Shown: positions 1 through 12,724, numbered from the stretch's first letter. The stretch is DNA of 64,000 nucleotides from Rotaria macrura (GCA_900239685.1 OENT01000413.1:1-64000), one strand, 5' to 3'. The notes: generated by a model not told the origin, from the sequence alone. Numbers and translations are program-made.

Positions 1-218
1 CTGCTGAGCCATGAGCCATGATTGCTTGATCTTGTAATGCTCGCTATTCTTTACATTGGAAAGTTTGCCAGGATGCTAACACCGTATCTCGTCGTTTATA
101 TAGTGATTATTATTTTGTTACAATAATTCCGCTAGAAGTATTTACTACTTCAAGGAAAGACGCAATCAAAACTAATGCAAAGAACAGCAAAGGAGTGTAC
201 GTAATATAATTTTTCTTT

Positions 219-998
219 ACTAGATTTTTAATTCCGTTAACTTTCGATGAGCAAACAGAAAGTGAAACACATCTTTCAATCGAGAATCAAACCCAATGAT
301 TGATAACTGGTCATTCGGACCAACACTCATACTATTGAATTATGAAAATACGATGAGAATACCGTTCATTTCTGAATGATAGTTTTTAGGTATCGAAATT
401 TTGTACGGTCAATATGAATCAGCGTACGATGCAACTGAATATAGTAACACTCATTCTAACCACGTGGAGATGATTATAAAGCTATCTTCTCTTTCAAGAT
501 TCAATAGATATGTAATGGACAGAAAAAGAGTAAATGTAATACATTTTTCTTTTATCATTTAGAAATAAATGGCTGATCCGTGGTTTGGTGAAACGAACAG
601 ATATGCCCTTTAACATACGCACCACTTTGATTAGATGAAATTTTGATAAAATCTCCGCTGGGTTCGTCTGTTTATTACAAAGGTTTCGTGGAATTTTCTC
701 AAAAAGTACTGCGATGCACCAAAAACGAACTTCAGATTAATAATTCGACAAAACTAGAGAATATTCTGTCAAAAACCTATCCAATCAAAGTGGCGTGTAT
801 GTCACAGTGCATTCTCTATTAGATTCATCGGGCCACAGATCAGTCAGCTATGTTGTTCGTCATCGTGCTTCGATAAGTCTACGGTAGGATCACTAGTCCG
901 ACTAATCAGTTATCTGTCATTGGGTTTGATCCTGATTGAAGTATATCTAGCACTTTCGGTTCGTTCATCGAAAGTCAAAATTAGTAAAAATTTAGTAT
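219..998. repeat. Interrupted inverted repeat (foldback segment)
   Basis: Bases 219-325 resemble the reverse complement of 890-998, and 570-655 resemble the reverse complement of 764-855. The left arm has about 200 extra bases (roughly 340-570). Both outer arms can be read as the peptide TFDE(Q/R)TES, so they may descend from a coding or transposon sequence. No target-site duplication was found. The palindrome is visible; its identity as a foldback transposon is inference. Confidence 0.6.
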
Positions 999-2079
999 CG
1001 TACAAATATATCACAAGACAACTTAAGTGGCTGAAATCACTATTGATTTCTAAATTTTTCTTCAGTTGACAATAAATCATGTGAGGAAATCTATTCGAAC
1101 AATGAGAATGTTTTTCGTGCAGAATATCATAATGATTTCGATAATACAGATCATTTTTATGATTCAATCATCATTTTGATATCCATGAAATATATTGATA
1201 GGTTTAGAGTTCATATTATCTTTTATGTGAACAATATCAACACTATTTGAAACATGAAGTAGTTCTGTATGAAAACTATTGATATTATTCGAATTATTAT
1301 TATTCTGTTATTTTTCAAATACTTTTCAACATAACTTATTTCTTGGGATCTTCATCTCACATTTTCATCAGTTCGAAACTATGCTAAGTGAGTATTGTAA
1401 CATTAAATTACTTTAATTTTACTTATCACGACAAATATACTTATTCAAGAATTTTTAACGCATTCGAAATTATCATAATTATGAATTACTTCGAATAGAT
1501 TCTAAAAAAATAAAATAATGAATATAGGAAATCCCAATAGCGCTCTCATGAACCAAATGACTTTTATTAGTATAAAAATGTAATAAAGCGAACAATATTC
1601 ATATTAGAAATATCAACTTTTGAAAAGAACAAATTCTGCAAATATATAGTCAACAAAAATTTTTAAAATCTCTGAGAAATAAATATGGTTATCAACTAGT
1701 CTGATAGAATAATTTTTCTTAAATAATTTTTATCCTAATTCAGATTTTACCATTTTCTTATGATACTAATTAGTTCATTAACTTTTTAAATTTAATTATT
1801 TTAAATTGTCTCTGTGAAACTATAAAGAGGAAATATTCATATTTTCGTTGTAGAATACTGACTCGGTTTCCATTGATCGAATTCATATCATAGATTTTCT
1901 TAGAAGTAGGTTAACAACCGATGTACGGAACAGAAATTTTTGAGGAGGCCAGTATTTTATTGATATCCTCTTAAGCAAATGTCGATTCGTTACTCGAATC
2001 TCTTTCAAATATCATATTGATCGCTAAATTCAGCTAGAACTACATTGAAGCTTGAATATCACAATAGTTTTCAAAATTG
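999..2079. other. AT-rich intergenic stretch
   Basis: No exon with convincing splice sites, no RNA gene and no recognisable element was seen here. The only open frame (910-1167, minus) overlaps the inverted repeat to its left and looks fortuitous. Confidence 0.5.
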
Positions 2080-2196
2080 TAAGTAGAATTTTTCTTTCTG
2101 TAAAACGATATGTGTCAATAAAGAACGTAAGATAAAGCGATATGCTAAGTAGAATTTCGATTTCTGTAAAAGGATATGTGTCAATAAAGAACGTAA
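2080..2196. repeat. Tandem pair of about 50-bp direct repeats
   Basis: Two near-identical copies, about 2080-2130 and 2145-2196, share AAGTAGAATTT, then CTGTAAAA(C/G)GATATGTG, then TCAATAAAGAACGTAA. A more diverged third copy lies at about 3461-3510. It is non-coding and its function is unknown. Confidence 0.75.
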
Positions 2197-2612
2197 CATG
2201 AGACAATATTTAATGAGTTATAAAGCACAGCATTCACGTAGTCGGACGCGAATTTTTTTCTGTTTAAATACAGTGCGAAGGACAGTATTTATCAAGTTCC
2301 ACATGAGATTTCGTTCTTTTCTTCCTTTTATATTTTATTGATGCACGCGTCAAAATTTGTCATTTTTTTTATTCAGCCATGAGCTCTCTAATCGAAAGCT
2401 CAAAAATAGTCATTCAAACGTGAGATTCAACTAATACCTGTTTTTTTTTCATCATTTCTTCTACCTTCCTCTGTTCGTCAGTAGGTAGTGTCAGAGAATG
2501 ATGATTTCGATAGACGTTTGCCTTCTCTTCATTTTGAAATAATTGACATGAAAACGAAAACAGAATATAGACACCACATCACTCTATCAGCTCTGAGTGT
2601 ATGATTCATTGT

Positions 2613-3065
2613 CTGTGGATTTATTGTCCATTGATTAACTCGAAGAAGAGAAATGAAAAAATGCGTACTTATTTTGGTAATCATTGTATATCAGGAAAAC
2701 AAATAAAGAATTCCAAGAAATAACAGAAAATAGAAATGGATGATTAAGTTTTCGATCGGCTTTATATCTCAATCTAGCAGATTTCAAGAATGATAGAATA
2801 TCAATATGACGTTCATCATAATTTTACTAGAATTTAATTAAGCATACATCCATTTTTGGAATTTGTTATTTCTTGTTATATTTCTTGGAATTCTTTACAT
2901 TTTTTTATTTGTTATTTCTTGTTATATTTCTTGGAATTCTTTACATTTTTTTATTTGTTCTTGTATTTATTAGAATTGTTTTCCTGAAACATATTGATTG
3001 TTACAATGATTAGTCAACTCTTCATTTCTCTTCTTCGAATTAATCAATCGACAGTAAATCCGTGG
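2613..3065. repeat. Foldback element with internal 46-bp tandem repeat
   Basis: The left arm (about 2613-2729) matches the reverse complement of the right arm (about 2890-3065) at roughly four bases in five by eye, including CGAAGAAGAGAAATGA and a TGTGGATTTA/CCACGGATTTA outer end. The right arm contains two full copies and the start of a third copy of a 46-bp unit (2861, 2907, 2953) carrying TTCTTGGAATTC. No open frame and no clear target duplication were found. Confidence 0.65.
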
Positions 3066-4044
3066 TCAGTAACTTGTGTAAACCATCTGCGCGTATGTCA
3101 CACTGTTGTGAGTACAGATGATCTTGAACTCTGAATCGTTGAAATAATTAACCGATAAATTAATATATCTTTCTAGAAATCGGTTAATAAGTTTTGATAG
3201 AGTGTACAGACTAATGAATTCGAGAACGACTATTTTTCATACTGTACCTATGTTTGATCTACTATTTCAAGAATTTACTACGTCTTTGATTGGCAATCCA
3301 TAGGTAGATGTTTCGGATTCCTCCGAAGAATTCAGAGATAATTAGGCTGTAGATCAACTTCTCATTTTTTATACGATATTCGTTTTTCATATGACTGAAG
3401 TGAGTGATTCGCACCGCATTTCATAGTCAAATGAGATTCGCGTACCATCTAGTCTAAGGAGAATTTCGATTTATCTAGAAGGATATGTGTACATTGAAAA
3501 TGATAAGTTGAAAAAAAAATCTGTTGGATGACGATAAGGCTGACACTTATTCGATAGTTGTGAGCAAAGTTCGTAATCCGATAAGGTCAATTGGAAGTGA
3601 ATAAAAATATAGGTAAGATACAGAATTCCACCATCCAGAGTTGAACGAGAAAAATATTCGTGAACAACATCATACAATACAATGTATTTATTATTTAAAA
3701 AACGAAGAGGATTGACCAACAATTCAGCGGTAATTCATAAGATAACATGCGCTGGTTTTTCTGTTCGTATAATTAACACCATATCTACGATCGTTCATGA
3801 CTGTTCCAATAGTCTTCATACGTGTGGCTGTCTTAAAAAGAATCTAAACGTGTGCTAATAATAATCGACGGCTTTCTTTTAAAAAATTAGTATCATATGA
3901 GTCTATCCACATGAAAAACATAGTCCCTCCCGTTATATGCAAACGTGAAATGTTACGTTTGATATGTATTATAAGCTTATTTAGTATGCTTACTCGTAGA
4001 ATGCTTCTATTTGATGAGTGGCTGATGAGTGTTACATGAATTTT

Positions 4045-4260
4045 GGTCCATGAAATTTTTGACCCGATCCAAAAGTGACAACATGGTTCGAAAAAAAATT
4101 TAATTTTTTTAATTACTTGCTAAATATCGTAGTGCTCAGTACTACGCCGTCCGGCTCGACATAACGTCTTTCTGCTGAGCACTACGATATTAATTAAGTA
4201 AGTTATAAAATTGAATTCATTCTGGGACCATGAGGTCACTTTCGAATCGAGCCAGAAATT
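4045..4260. repeat. Hairpin MITE-like element
   Basis: A perfect 17-bp stem, 4123-4139 against 4175-4191 (AATATCGTAGTGCTCAG), surrounds a GC-rich loop. The outer arms are also complementary with mismatches: 4061-4090 against 4225-4253, with AAAGTGAC and CATGGT shared. It ends near GGTCC/GGTCT. No certain target duplication. Its size and symmetry suggest a miniature inverted-repeat element. Confidence 0.65.
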
Positions 4261-4685
4261 CCGTAGACACAAATCTGGTCTCCCGTCGGCGGAATGTACC
4301 TCATTATTTTAGTTATATATTATTGCTGCTTGAATAAATTGAAAGACATGAATAAAATAAAATACACGCCTGTTAAGAGTGAGCGCTGTTAAAAGAAAAA
4401 GAATGACAGAATAGGAAAACTTTTTATCGCTAACTGTGGGCGCTTGAATCTTCAAAAAAGAAAAAGAAAAAGAAAGTTGGGAATTCTTCTTTTTCCATTC
4501 TTTTCTATCTTTCTTTTTCTTATTAGAACAAAACATTCTTGTAAAATGTGACGTTGTGCAGCAGAGTGCTGTAGTCCCTATTATTTTCCTTTTGGATAAA
4601 AAAAACACAACCAGAAGATGAGTTGTCTCTCTTTATAAACGAGTCTTTCTATTGATTTCATAGATGTCATCTTTTAGATAATTAT

Positions 4686-5910
4686 ATGATATCTCTAAAA
4701 AGATTGTCATGTCTCTTAGACTTTTTGAGGAACAAAGTTCTAATAATTCTGATCATTTTTGGTTTTTTATTATATTTTTATTTTCATCACACTCTTATAT
4801 CTTATTACAAAGGTTTCAATCAATCTATACCACTTATCTTACTTTATACGCATAATTATTCACATAAGACACGGAGTAACATCTGTCAAGGTACTCGGAA
4901 TGGTGGGCATGTCGTTAGTTTTGAACACTGTCCAAAAAAATGTGAGTTTTCATGTCAAATACAACACTTTCAACAACGTTCACCAAGTGCAGTACTTTTT
5001 TTTGGTGAAGATTTTTATTGGTCTTTCAAAATAACAGATAGAAATCGATCATCATTCAAACAACGATGGATATTTTGGTCATGGGAAGCACCTGTCAATC
5101 ATCCTGAATATACTCGATCTCGTTTAACATTCAATTGGTTAGTTAATATTGTTACGTTTGATCGTTTCTTCTTCATATTTTCAATTAAGGACAATGACAT
5201 ATAGACAAGATTCAGATATTGTACATGCTTATGGCCGATATATTTCACGTAATTTATCGCATACGATTCGCGATTATCAAACAGTTGATTTTTATTTATC
5301 AAAAGAAAATTATCAGTCGACATACGATATCAAAAACGAATATAAAACTCGTGAGAATAAAATTTTATGGATAGTATCAAACTGTAAAGCTCGATCAAAA
5401 AGACAACAAATAGCTGCCCAATTGAGTGAATACTTTCCAATTGATCAATATGGTAAATGTTCCTTATTAAATAACACAAAAAAATCAATATCTTCCAAAG
5501 ATTTCGAACTAACATTGTTCAAATATAAATTTTATCTAGCATTTGAAAATACTCAATGCCAAGATTACATAACTGAAAAGGCATTCTATAATGCATTGGC
5601 ACATGGAAGTATTCCAATCGTACTCGGAACAAGCGAAGAAAATTACAGAAATATTTTACCTCCGAATTCATTTATTCATATTGAACATTTCAGAAATTTA
5701 AAAGATCTTGCTAATGAACTAATGAATATAAGTAAAAACTTACATCGATTTACATATTATCATGAATGGCGAATTCATTATCGACTAATAGCATGGCCAT
5801 CGAATTACTTCATTGATGATCTATTTTGTAGTTTATGTATTAAATTGTATGAAGATAAACAAAAAAAGAGTTATGAAAACTTTACGCGGTGGTTGAACAA
5901 ATGCCAATAG
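4686..5910 (+). CDS. Alpha-1,3-fucosyltransferase (GT10 family)
   Basis: Two exons, 4686-5137 and 5190-5910, give about 390 residues, normal for a GT10 enzyme. The 52-bp intron splits the Trp codon of FNW|TMTYRQDSDI, restoring a conserved family motif. The topology is Golgi type II: a short cytosolic tail, one membrane anchor (about residues 15-35), a stem, then the catalytic domain. The donor-binding signature FENTQCQDYITEKAF..HGSIPIVLG is at about 269-298. The upstream WEAP and W(I/V)xWSWEAPxxH-like segment is also present. By family, it transfers fucose from GDP-fucose to GlcNAc on N- or O-glycans in the Golgi; the acceptor cannot be told from sequence. A possible 3' splice site (TTCATAG) precedes the start, and an AATAAA follows three bases after the stop. 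Start chosen because it gives the expected anchor. Confidence 0.93.
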
Positions 5911-8332
5911 AAAATAAAACAATGTTGTTGTCTTTAATGGATTATATTCTATGGTGAAACATTCGATGTAATAATTGTCGTTTTATTAGAGTAGATGAAT
6001 AGTTGTTTTCATTGATTCATTCAAATGTTTATTGCCATTATTCTTGATCAACACTATAATATGGTAATAAAGTAGTTGCATGTTCGGTGTTTTAACTGAA
6101 CTGTGGAAATAATATGTATTTCCAGTTTGGAAATTGAAATAATTATACAAATTAGTAATTAAATAAAGATGCTGCTCTATTAAAATAAGTCTATCCTGGC
6201 ATTAAATGAAGTAAAATAGCTGTCAAATTTTCATGCTCATATTGAAATATGCGAATCCGAATCGTGATTCTTTAGAATTCAATTTAAAAATATCTTATAC
6301 TCTCTTGAAATACAATAACTTCTCCTTTACTCAACTCTATGTAATCTGATATTGAGTCTAATATAACCGTGTAACTAAATTTAATAGTTATTCTTTTCAA
6401 TTACGATAACTGAATGATATTCTAAATGTTGACGAGTAGAATTGTTGATGCATTTTTATCTTCTAGTTGATCGCTTATTCACATAGAAAAGTCGTGAGAG
6501 GTAAACGCATTGTATTAAATCTTTTGATTGACGTAAATCGATTGAAGTACTTTTCCTATGAATTATAGTACGAATGTTGTCACGAATTATTTGATATTTT
6601 ACTAAACAGAAAGAAAGCAGGGTGATCGATAATTGATGCAATCAGCTCTCACGAGAAATTTCATTTCTCGTATGTCAAACTCTTCCATAAAGTGTGTGAA
6701 AGTGATTCCTGCGATGAAATTAGTGTTATAGCATTTGAGTGTGCTTGACATAGTCAACGAATCCCACGTGCACATGTAAATTAAATTTGACTGCTAACGA
6801 AAGTCAGCTTTTTTATGTATGCGTCTTATGAACTGGTCAGGTTCGTTTTCTTAAAGCTCGATCGACTTTTTCAAGTGTTACAAAACTATCTAGGAAAAAT
6901 ACTAATTCCCATAACTTCATACAAAACATTTGATCATGTTATTTATAAACTATGAATAATTGTGTGCATTGTCGACTGAAATCGACTATCAAAGCTCGAT
7001 TATTTGTATCACCCATTAGTCAAGTTTTAACATAGTTCGATAGCACTTTTAAAGTGCTAGAAAATCGTATGAAAATATTGAGAAAACCATTATTGGTGTC
7101 TAGGAACAATTTGAAGAAGACTAGTCTATGGATCATGCTTTTGTCCTTTTCCTTTACTTGCATTTCGTAGAGTGCAACCAGAAAAAGTAAGATATTCTGT
7201 ATTACCAGAAAAACATAAATAGGTCTATACGAGTTTCTAATATTTTTATGAATTATTATTTTGTCGAAATAGATTCCTGTGCTTCGTCAAAACACTATTT
7301 CAGCAGCGAGAATCAAATTCTAAGCTTGTAAAATAACTATTGAACTCGAAATGGTACAATGATATAATATCGAGAGTTCAATAATTTTTGCACACTTTTG
7401 ATTTTGCCCTTCATATTTCAGTACAAGTAAATGAAACAATCTGAATCTCTTTTTCACTAGATGCACTATCGAGCTCGTTACGAATTTCTATTTATCTTAA
7501 TCTAAACGAAAGGAACTGCATGTTTTGAAAGGTTTTATATTGTGACTGTATGAATTGTATCTAACTTCTACTTATTTTATCTTTTCAAATTAATTTTCCC
7601 CCTATAAGCTGTGATTTACTTTTTGAAAACATAACTTAGGGCTAGGCAACTTTTGAAAGTCTCTACTAACTGTGCATAGATTCGAAGTTTTCTAATGCTT
7701 ATTTTTGACGTTCGAAAGCATTTTTCGTGCAGTCAATTTTTTATAATCAAGAAACTTTCAGTCTGCTGTCTGAGTTTTGTTTTTGAAAAATTCCTCCTAG
7801 ATATTACAGTTATGATCGACAGGAATTCATTTTCACAGAATTTGCATACATTAGATTTATATTTCAACTTTGAGCTTAAGTAAAGTGTGCTAATAACTTA
7901 TTCAGTTTGAATTAAAATCGAAGCACTAAAAGAATTTATATTCATTCTATTAGCTAGGACAATTTATATCTATATCGCAAAAATGAATTCCATCAAAAGC
8001 TGATAAATAATTCTGAAAGAACGCTTGATATTTATTCGAAATATAAAATACTGAGTCGTTTAGTTGATGGGTAATATCATGAAAAAATACCAAAAAATAA
8101 AGAACATTGTAAAAACCTATAAAAACATTCATTTCCTTAGTTTTAAGTTAAGTTAAATAGAAGTTTGTAGAGATTCAATGATGCATATTTCGGCAGAGAT
8201 CAAGATTCCAGTATCTACATGTACTGAAATTCACGATGAAATTTAAAAAAATGTGCAAACTTTATGGGACACCCACATCCTCCCTCTTCAAGCTTAAAAT
8301 TTTCCTTTCTAATATATAGGTTTATCTCGTAA
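5911..8332. other. Intergenic, no supported gene
   Basis: AT-rich DNA with only short fortuitous frames. A few small hairpins occur (for example CGAGAAAT/ATTTCTCG near 6655-6673). No exon, RNA gene or element could be supported. Confidence 0.5.
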
Positions 8333-8530
8333 AAAATCAATAAAACTTCATTGAAACTTCAAAATCATGTACGCAGCTATGCATTAATGAAAGATGTGCG
8401 CTGCAAATGGAAATTAGAACGTAGATTACAAATTCATATTTATCCAACTTTTTCAGTCGATGAAGTATCTGCAAATCGTACAAACAAGCATTGGCAGGAA
8501 AAACTATATGATGATTTATTGGTATATTAA
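8333..8530 (+). other. Short coding-like open stretch, possibly a terminal exon or gene remnant
   Basis: After a stop at 8330-8332 the frame stays open for 65 codons to TAA at 8528-8530. The peptide looks protein-like (for example MKDVRCKWKLERRLQIHIYP, later NKHWQEKLYDDLL), rich in Trp, Arg and charged residues rather than the Phe/Ile/Asn bias of random AT-rich frames. An in-frame ATG is at 8387, and possible acceptors occur at the TATATAG ending at 8319 (wrong phase) and ACGCAG near 8375. I do not recognise a family. It could be a last exon, a decayed gene, or chance. Confidence 0.3.
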
Positions 8531-8783
8531 TGAGAGTATTCGAATCTATTAATTTTACTTATTAGTTTTTGTCAAAGTCAAGGAGTAGACCTGTTTAGTC
8601 GGCGATATGGAAATCTTGTTAATCGGGCCACTAATCTTCACTTTGCATGTTTCATGATCTTGTTTAAGAAAAAAAAATGTTTCAAGATTTTTTCTATCCG
8701 TAAATTAAAAAGTACTTTTATATCATGTAAGGATATATAAGCAAATAAATTGTTTATTCATATATACATTTTTCAACTCGACC

Positions 8784-9264
8784 ATGTCTGAAAAGCCGAA
8801 ACAGAAAACTCGTTTTAACATCAATTCTCCTGTTATAACAGTCAGCAAAGAGGTAGAATGTGTGTACTGCGATGTTTCTTACTCTTTGTCATTCATTTGT
8901 ATTTCAGTCCAGTTCAGTTTCCAGCCGAAGTCACAGTCAAGCAGAAAAATCAGCAGTAAAAGCACGAAACACTCCACCAGTTTTGCCGAAACTACTACCA
9001 TATATACCACCTGATGCACTTATGTACCCATTATTCAGTGCTATTCAACGTCGAGCATGGGTACGAGCAAGAAAACTATGCTATGAACTTATTTTATCGG
9101 ATCCAATGAGGCAAAATTATCGTGATCTCTACTATCAAATTGATCAAATTATCGCCATTATTGATAGACGTTTTCGTCCCAGAGCCATCATTAGTCGAGT
9201 ACCAACGGCAAGTAGCGCCCATACTGACGACGAAGCGGAAGAAGAAGAAGGAAATAAAAACTAA
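8784..9264 (+). CDS. Small two-exon protein, possibly ERICH2-like
   Basis: Exons 8784-8852 and 8908-9264, joined in phase across a 55-bp GT..AG intron, encode about 141 residues. The N-terminus is basic and Ser-rich. A central predicted helical region (about residues 60-105, PLFSAIQRRAWVRARKLC followed by YELILSDP) precedes an Arg-rich segment and a strongly acidic tail (DDEAEEEE). The helical block ARKLC..ILxxDP followed by an acidic tail recalls the C-terminal part of glutamate-rich protein 2 (ERICH2), found in ciliated or testis tissues of other animals. This is a from-memory resemblance only. No signal peptide or membrane segment. An AATAAA overlaps the stop region and another lies near 9324. 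The gene is supported by splice phase and composition; function is unknown. Confidence 0.7.
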
Positions 9265-12130
9265 ATAAATAAACATATATATATATATATTAGGAAGAAT
9301 TTCAGATATCATTCTTCCTCAGAAATAAATATGAAAAATTGTGAATTTAAGATGTTTCGTTTTATTATATCTTTAAATGAATATCAATACGAAACTGAAC
9401 ATATTTTTATTTTTATGAAAGCATAAACTACAAGACAATAAACTTCAATACTAACCAGTTATAAGAACAAACAAAGTCAACCTTTCCAGAATACAGTTGG
9501 TTTCCATTGATTTTCTAAAACAATTTATAACATAATCAAGTTACATGTTGTTTCGTTTGTTGTTCTAATAGAATCAAATATAATTATAATCGGTTTTAAT
9601 CTCAATACTCTTTTTACATCAGTCTGCTGTCTCATAGAAAAGAAGTTGAGTACTCTATTACATTGAATTAACAAACGAAAGCAAACAAAAAAACTTATTT
9701 GCTCTGTATGATTTGGAGTTGTTGCAGTGAGAATATTCTTTATCATTATCTAATTGTAAAATATTGTCAACTATCAACGAATGATTGTATTAAATGGATA
9801 AAATCATTTCGTATGAAATTATTTTTTATCATTCGAAAAAGATTCTAGATAACCATTATATCTCACATGGCACGTGTACCTTGGGAATTAGTATTGAAAT
9901 GAAGAAATATTTCTAGATATTGTAGCAGCGTAGTGTTCTCTATTACGATGACTGATTTTTAGTTGATGTTTCTGGAAAACATTAATCATAGACCAATCAC
10001 CATTTTCGTTTCATGATTGATTTACAATATTGAATGAATGATGTTGTTTTTGTTGCTACGATCATATATGATTCATATGTGTGAAACATGTTACATGAAA
10101 ACACTCAATAGGAAACATTAAAATGATCGATTGATCGACAGAAATGACATGCTGAGTCAATTATTTGAAATCTTTCGGAATACAAACATGATATTCGACA
10201 TTCAAATTAGAACAACTATCATAATGAAATATCTACTTCGACGAGTAAAACCAAAAGAATAAACCAGTGATAGTCTCCTCGCCTATAGATTTCAGTTGAT
10301 AAAGAGGCTTACACATATATGTTCATTAATACACTCGAAAAACTGAGGATGACCATCTGTGGTATGTATTTCATCTTCATTCTTCTACGATTTCTGTAAA
10401 AACAATGTTTTTTTTTCATCGATTTTCTACATAGCCGCATGCTCGTCATGCAAAATATACTAGGTCAATGAAAATTGTTTTCTCATACCTATACAAGAAC
10501 TAAATATTCATTTATAATTTGCATCCCTGGTTTGCTTCCAATGTGTTGTGCTGATGCCATACGTATAAACAAACTCATCATGTAAAAATAGTCACATTGT
10601 GATCAAAAATAATAGATTAGTATAGTTCGAGTAGGAAGTGAGTAATTCAAAAAATTTGCAGAAGATAACTTTGATTTCTTCAATAAATCCTATTGAAAAC
10701 GGTACACAATCATGATATTGATTCGTATTAGAAAGAATTCATCGAAGATGCAATCAAATCTGAATATGTCCTATTAAAATAACTGATCTCATTACATTTT
10801 AAACAGAAAATCGCGTCAGAAAAAATCCGGAAAAAAGTAGAATATTGCATATTCAAAGGAATTCCTATTAATAGTTAATGGATGATCAACATTAATTAGA
10901 ACCTGAAATTCGACCTATTGTGTTTATCTTAGTAAGAGAAATCTGAAGTAAAACTGTGTTTACGATATTGGTATCAAGCGTTTTTAGAGCCATTGAGCTC
11001 TACCGAGAATACTAGTATTCATATTCGATGATCTGCCATTGGATCTCATCAATTAGCAGAACTTTAGTGACTTGGAAAGACGAAAAGTAAAAGTGGTAAT
11101 TTGCTCATTCCGATTTGTTAATAACAAGGTACATAACGATCACAACAAGTTCAATTGTTTATTTATAAGACACAGAACCAAGCAAAATGTATCTAAAGAA
11201 AATTATTCTTTAATGGTATGAAAAGCTACATCTTCACATTACTGTTTCGTAACTATTCTCCGTTCGAAAATGACATATTAGTAGTAAACTAGTCATGCAT
11301 CATTACATGCATCGATAAAAAGAACTATTTCGAATAATTTCACATTTGAAGATCGACTTGGTAATCTGCCAAAGTGTTTCGGGTATTCATGAATAGAAAC
11401 AAAGTTGTAGTAGTCAAAAAGCATCCTTTATGTATGCATATGTCTTGTTTTTTTTTGTTAATTTCATGTTCATGGATGAGATAAAATGACTGACATTCCA
11501 TGTAAAGTTAGCCATTGCATTTCTAATCTTCTCCTATCGATGCGACTGGAGCTGTTAGAAGTTCAATTATATATGAAAATTTAATGAACCAAAAAATTGT
11601 ACCATTTAGCTACACACAAATTGAATCTATTACATGAGAAGAACCAGCGAAACGCTTGAATACTAAGTGAGATCATCATGTTTTTAGCTATGACACTGCC
11701 TCACTTGTATAAAAACTAAGATGTTTTTAAAGTGAGCCATGGTCTTTGATATATTTAATAAAAAAAAATGATTCTAATGCATAAAAGTAATGTAACGTTT
11801 TCTTTCATTTACTAGGTTTATTGTTCCATTGAATTGATGAAGACTGATTCTCTTTAATATAAAAATACCATATAAAAGATATTTATCAGAAAAAAAACTT
11901 GCATTTCACATTAACAGAGTCACAATTACATAGGACCATAATTTTAGTATCATGTTAGCGATCAAAGACAAGATTGTATTCATGTAAACCTTTTTCTATA
12001 CTCGCCAACGTTCGTTAAACAACTGGAAAAAATAAAATATTCATCGTGAGAAACTATCGTTTTTCGTCTCATTTGTGTCAAAATACTCATTTTTCAACTT
12101 GACAAGAAAAATGAATGTATTTCTTACATA
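9265..12130. other. Intergenic, one (AT)n microsatellite
   Basis: A short (AT)n tract lies at 9275-9291 in the 3' flank of the small gene. The rest is AT-rich sequence with no convincing exon, RNA gene or bounded repeat. Confidence 0.5.
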
Positions 12131-12475
12131 TCCTAAGCAGAGAAACATTTGGAAAAACGCATTCTAACGTTCAATTGGGAACACCGATTGTGAGTCACTA
12201 ACGCTCATTAATAAAACGGAAGAAACGCGTTTTTACGCATAATTTTCACATTCGGAGCGTGAAAATGGATAAAAACTCTAGTCCTGAGCATTGATTAAAA
12301 GCCAACACCTTTTTAACCATCCGAATTAGAGTTTGTATCCGTTTTTACGCTCCGAAAGTGAAAATTCTTGTAAAAACGCTTTTCGTGCTTTCTGTTAATA
12401 AGCGTTAGTGACTCACAATCGATGTTCCCGATTGAACGTTTGAATGCGTTTTTCCGAAAATCTGTCCGCCTGGGA
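12131..12475. mobile_element. MITE with arms of about 150 bp
   Basis: The left arm (about 12131-12290) is closely complementary to the right arm (about 12315-12475). Shared blocks include GATTGTGAGTCACTAACGCT, GGAAAAACGCATTC and TTCGGAGCGT, and the ends are TCCTAAGC / TCCCAGGC. The element is nearly all arm, with a short central spacer and no open frame, so it depends on transposase elsewhere if it was ever mobile. The target duplication is not certain, so the superfamily is left open. Confidence 0.8.
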
Positions 12476-12724
12476 TGTGTGCGCTTATTTGTATGATAGC
12501 ATGGTTAAACAAAGACAACAATACGGCTAATAAACTTTCAAATGTTGCTTCTTAAAAATTCTAATGATCAATAAATTCTTATTAAACGAAGAAAATATTT
12601 ATTAAAGTCTAACTTAAAATTCAAAATTTATAAATAATGAAGCTACTTTCGATGATATTAGGACACATCGAAGGATACCGCCATTCAATCAATTTCTAAA
12701 AACAAGTCCCAGTTCACTTCAAGT

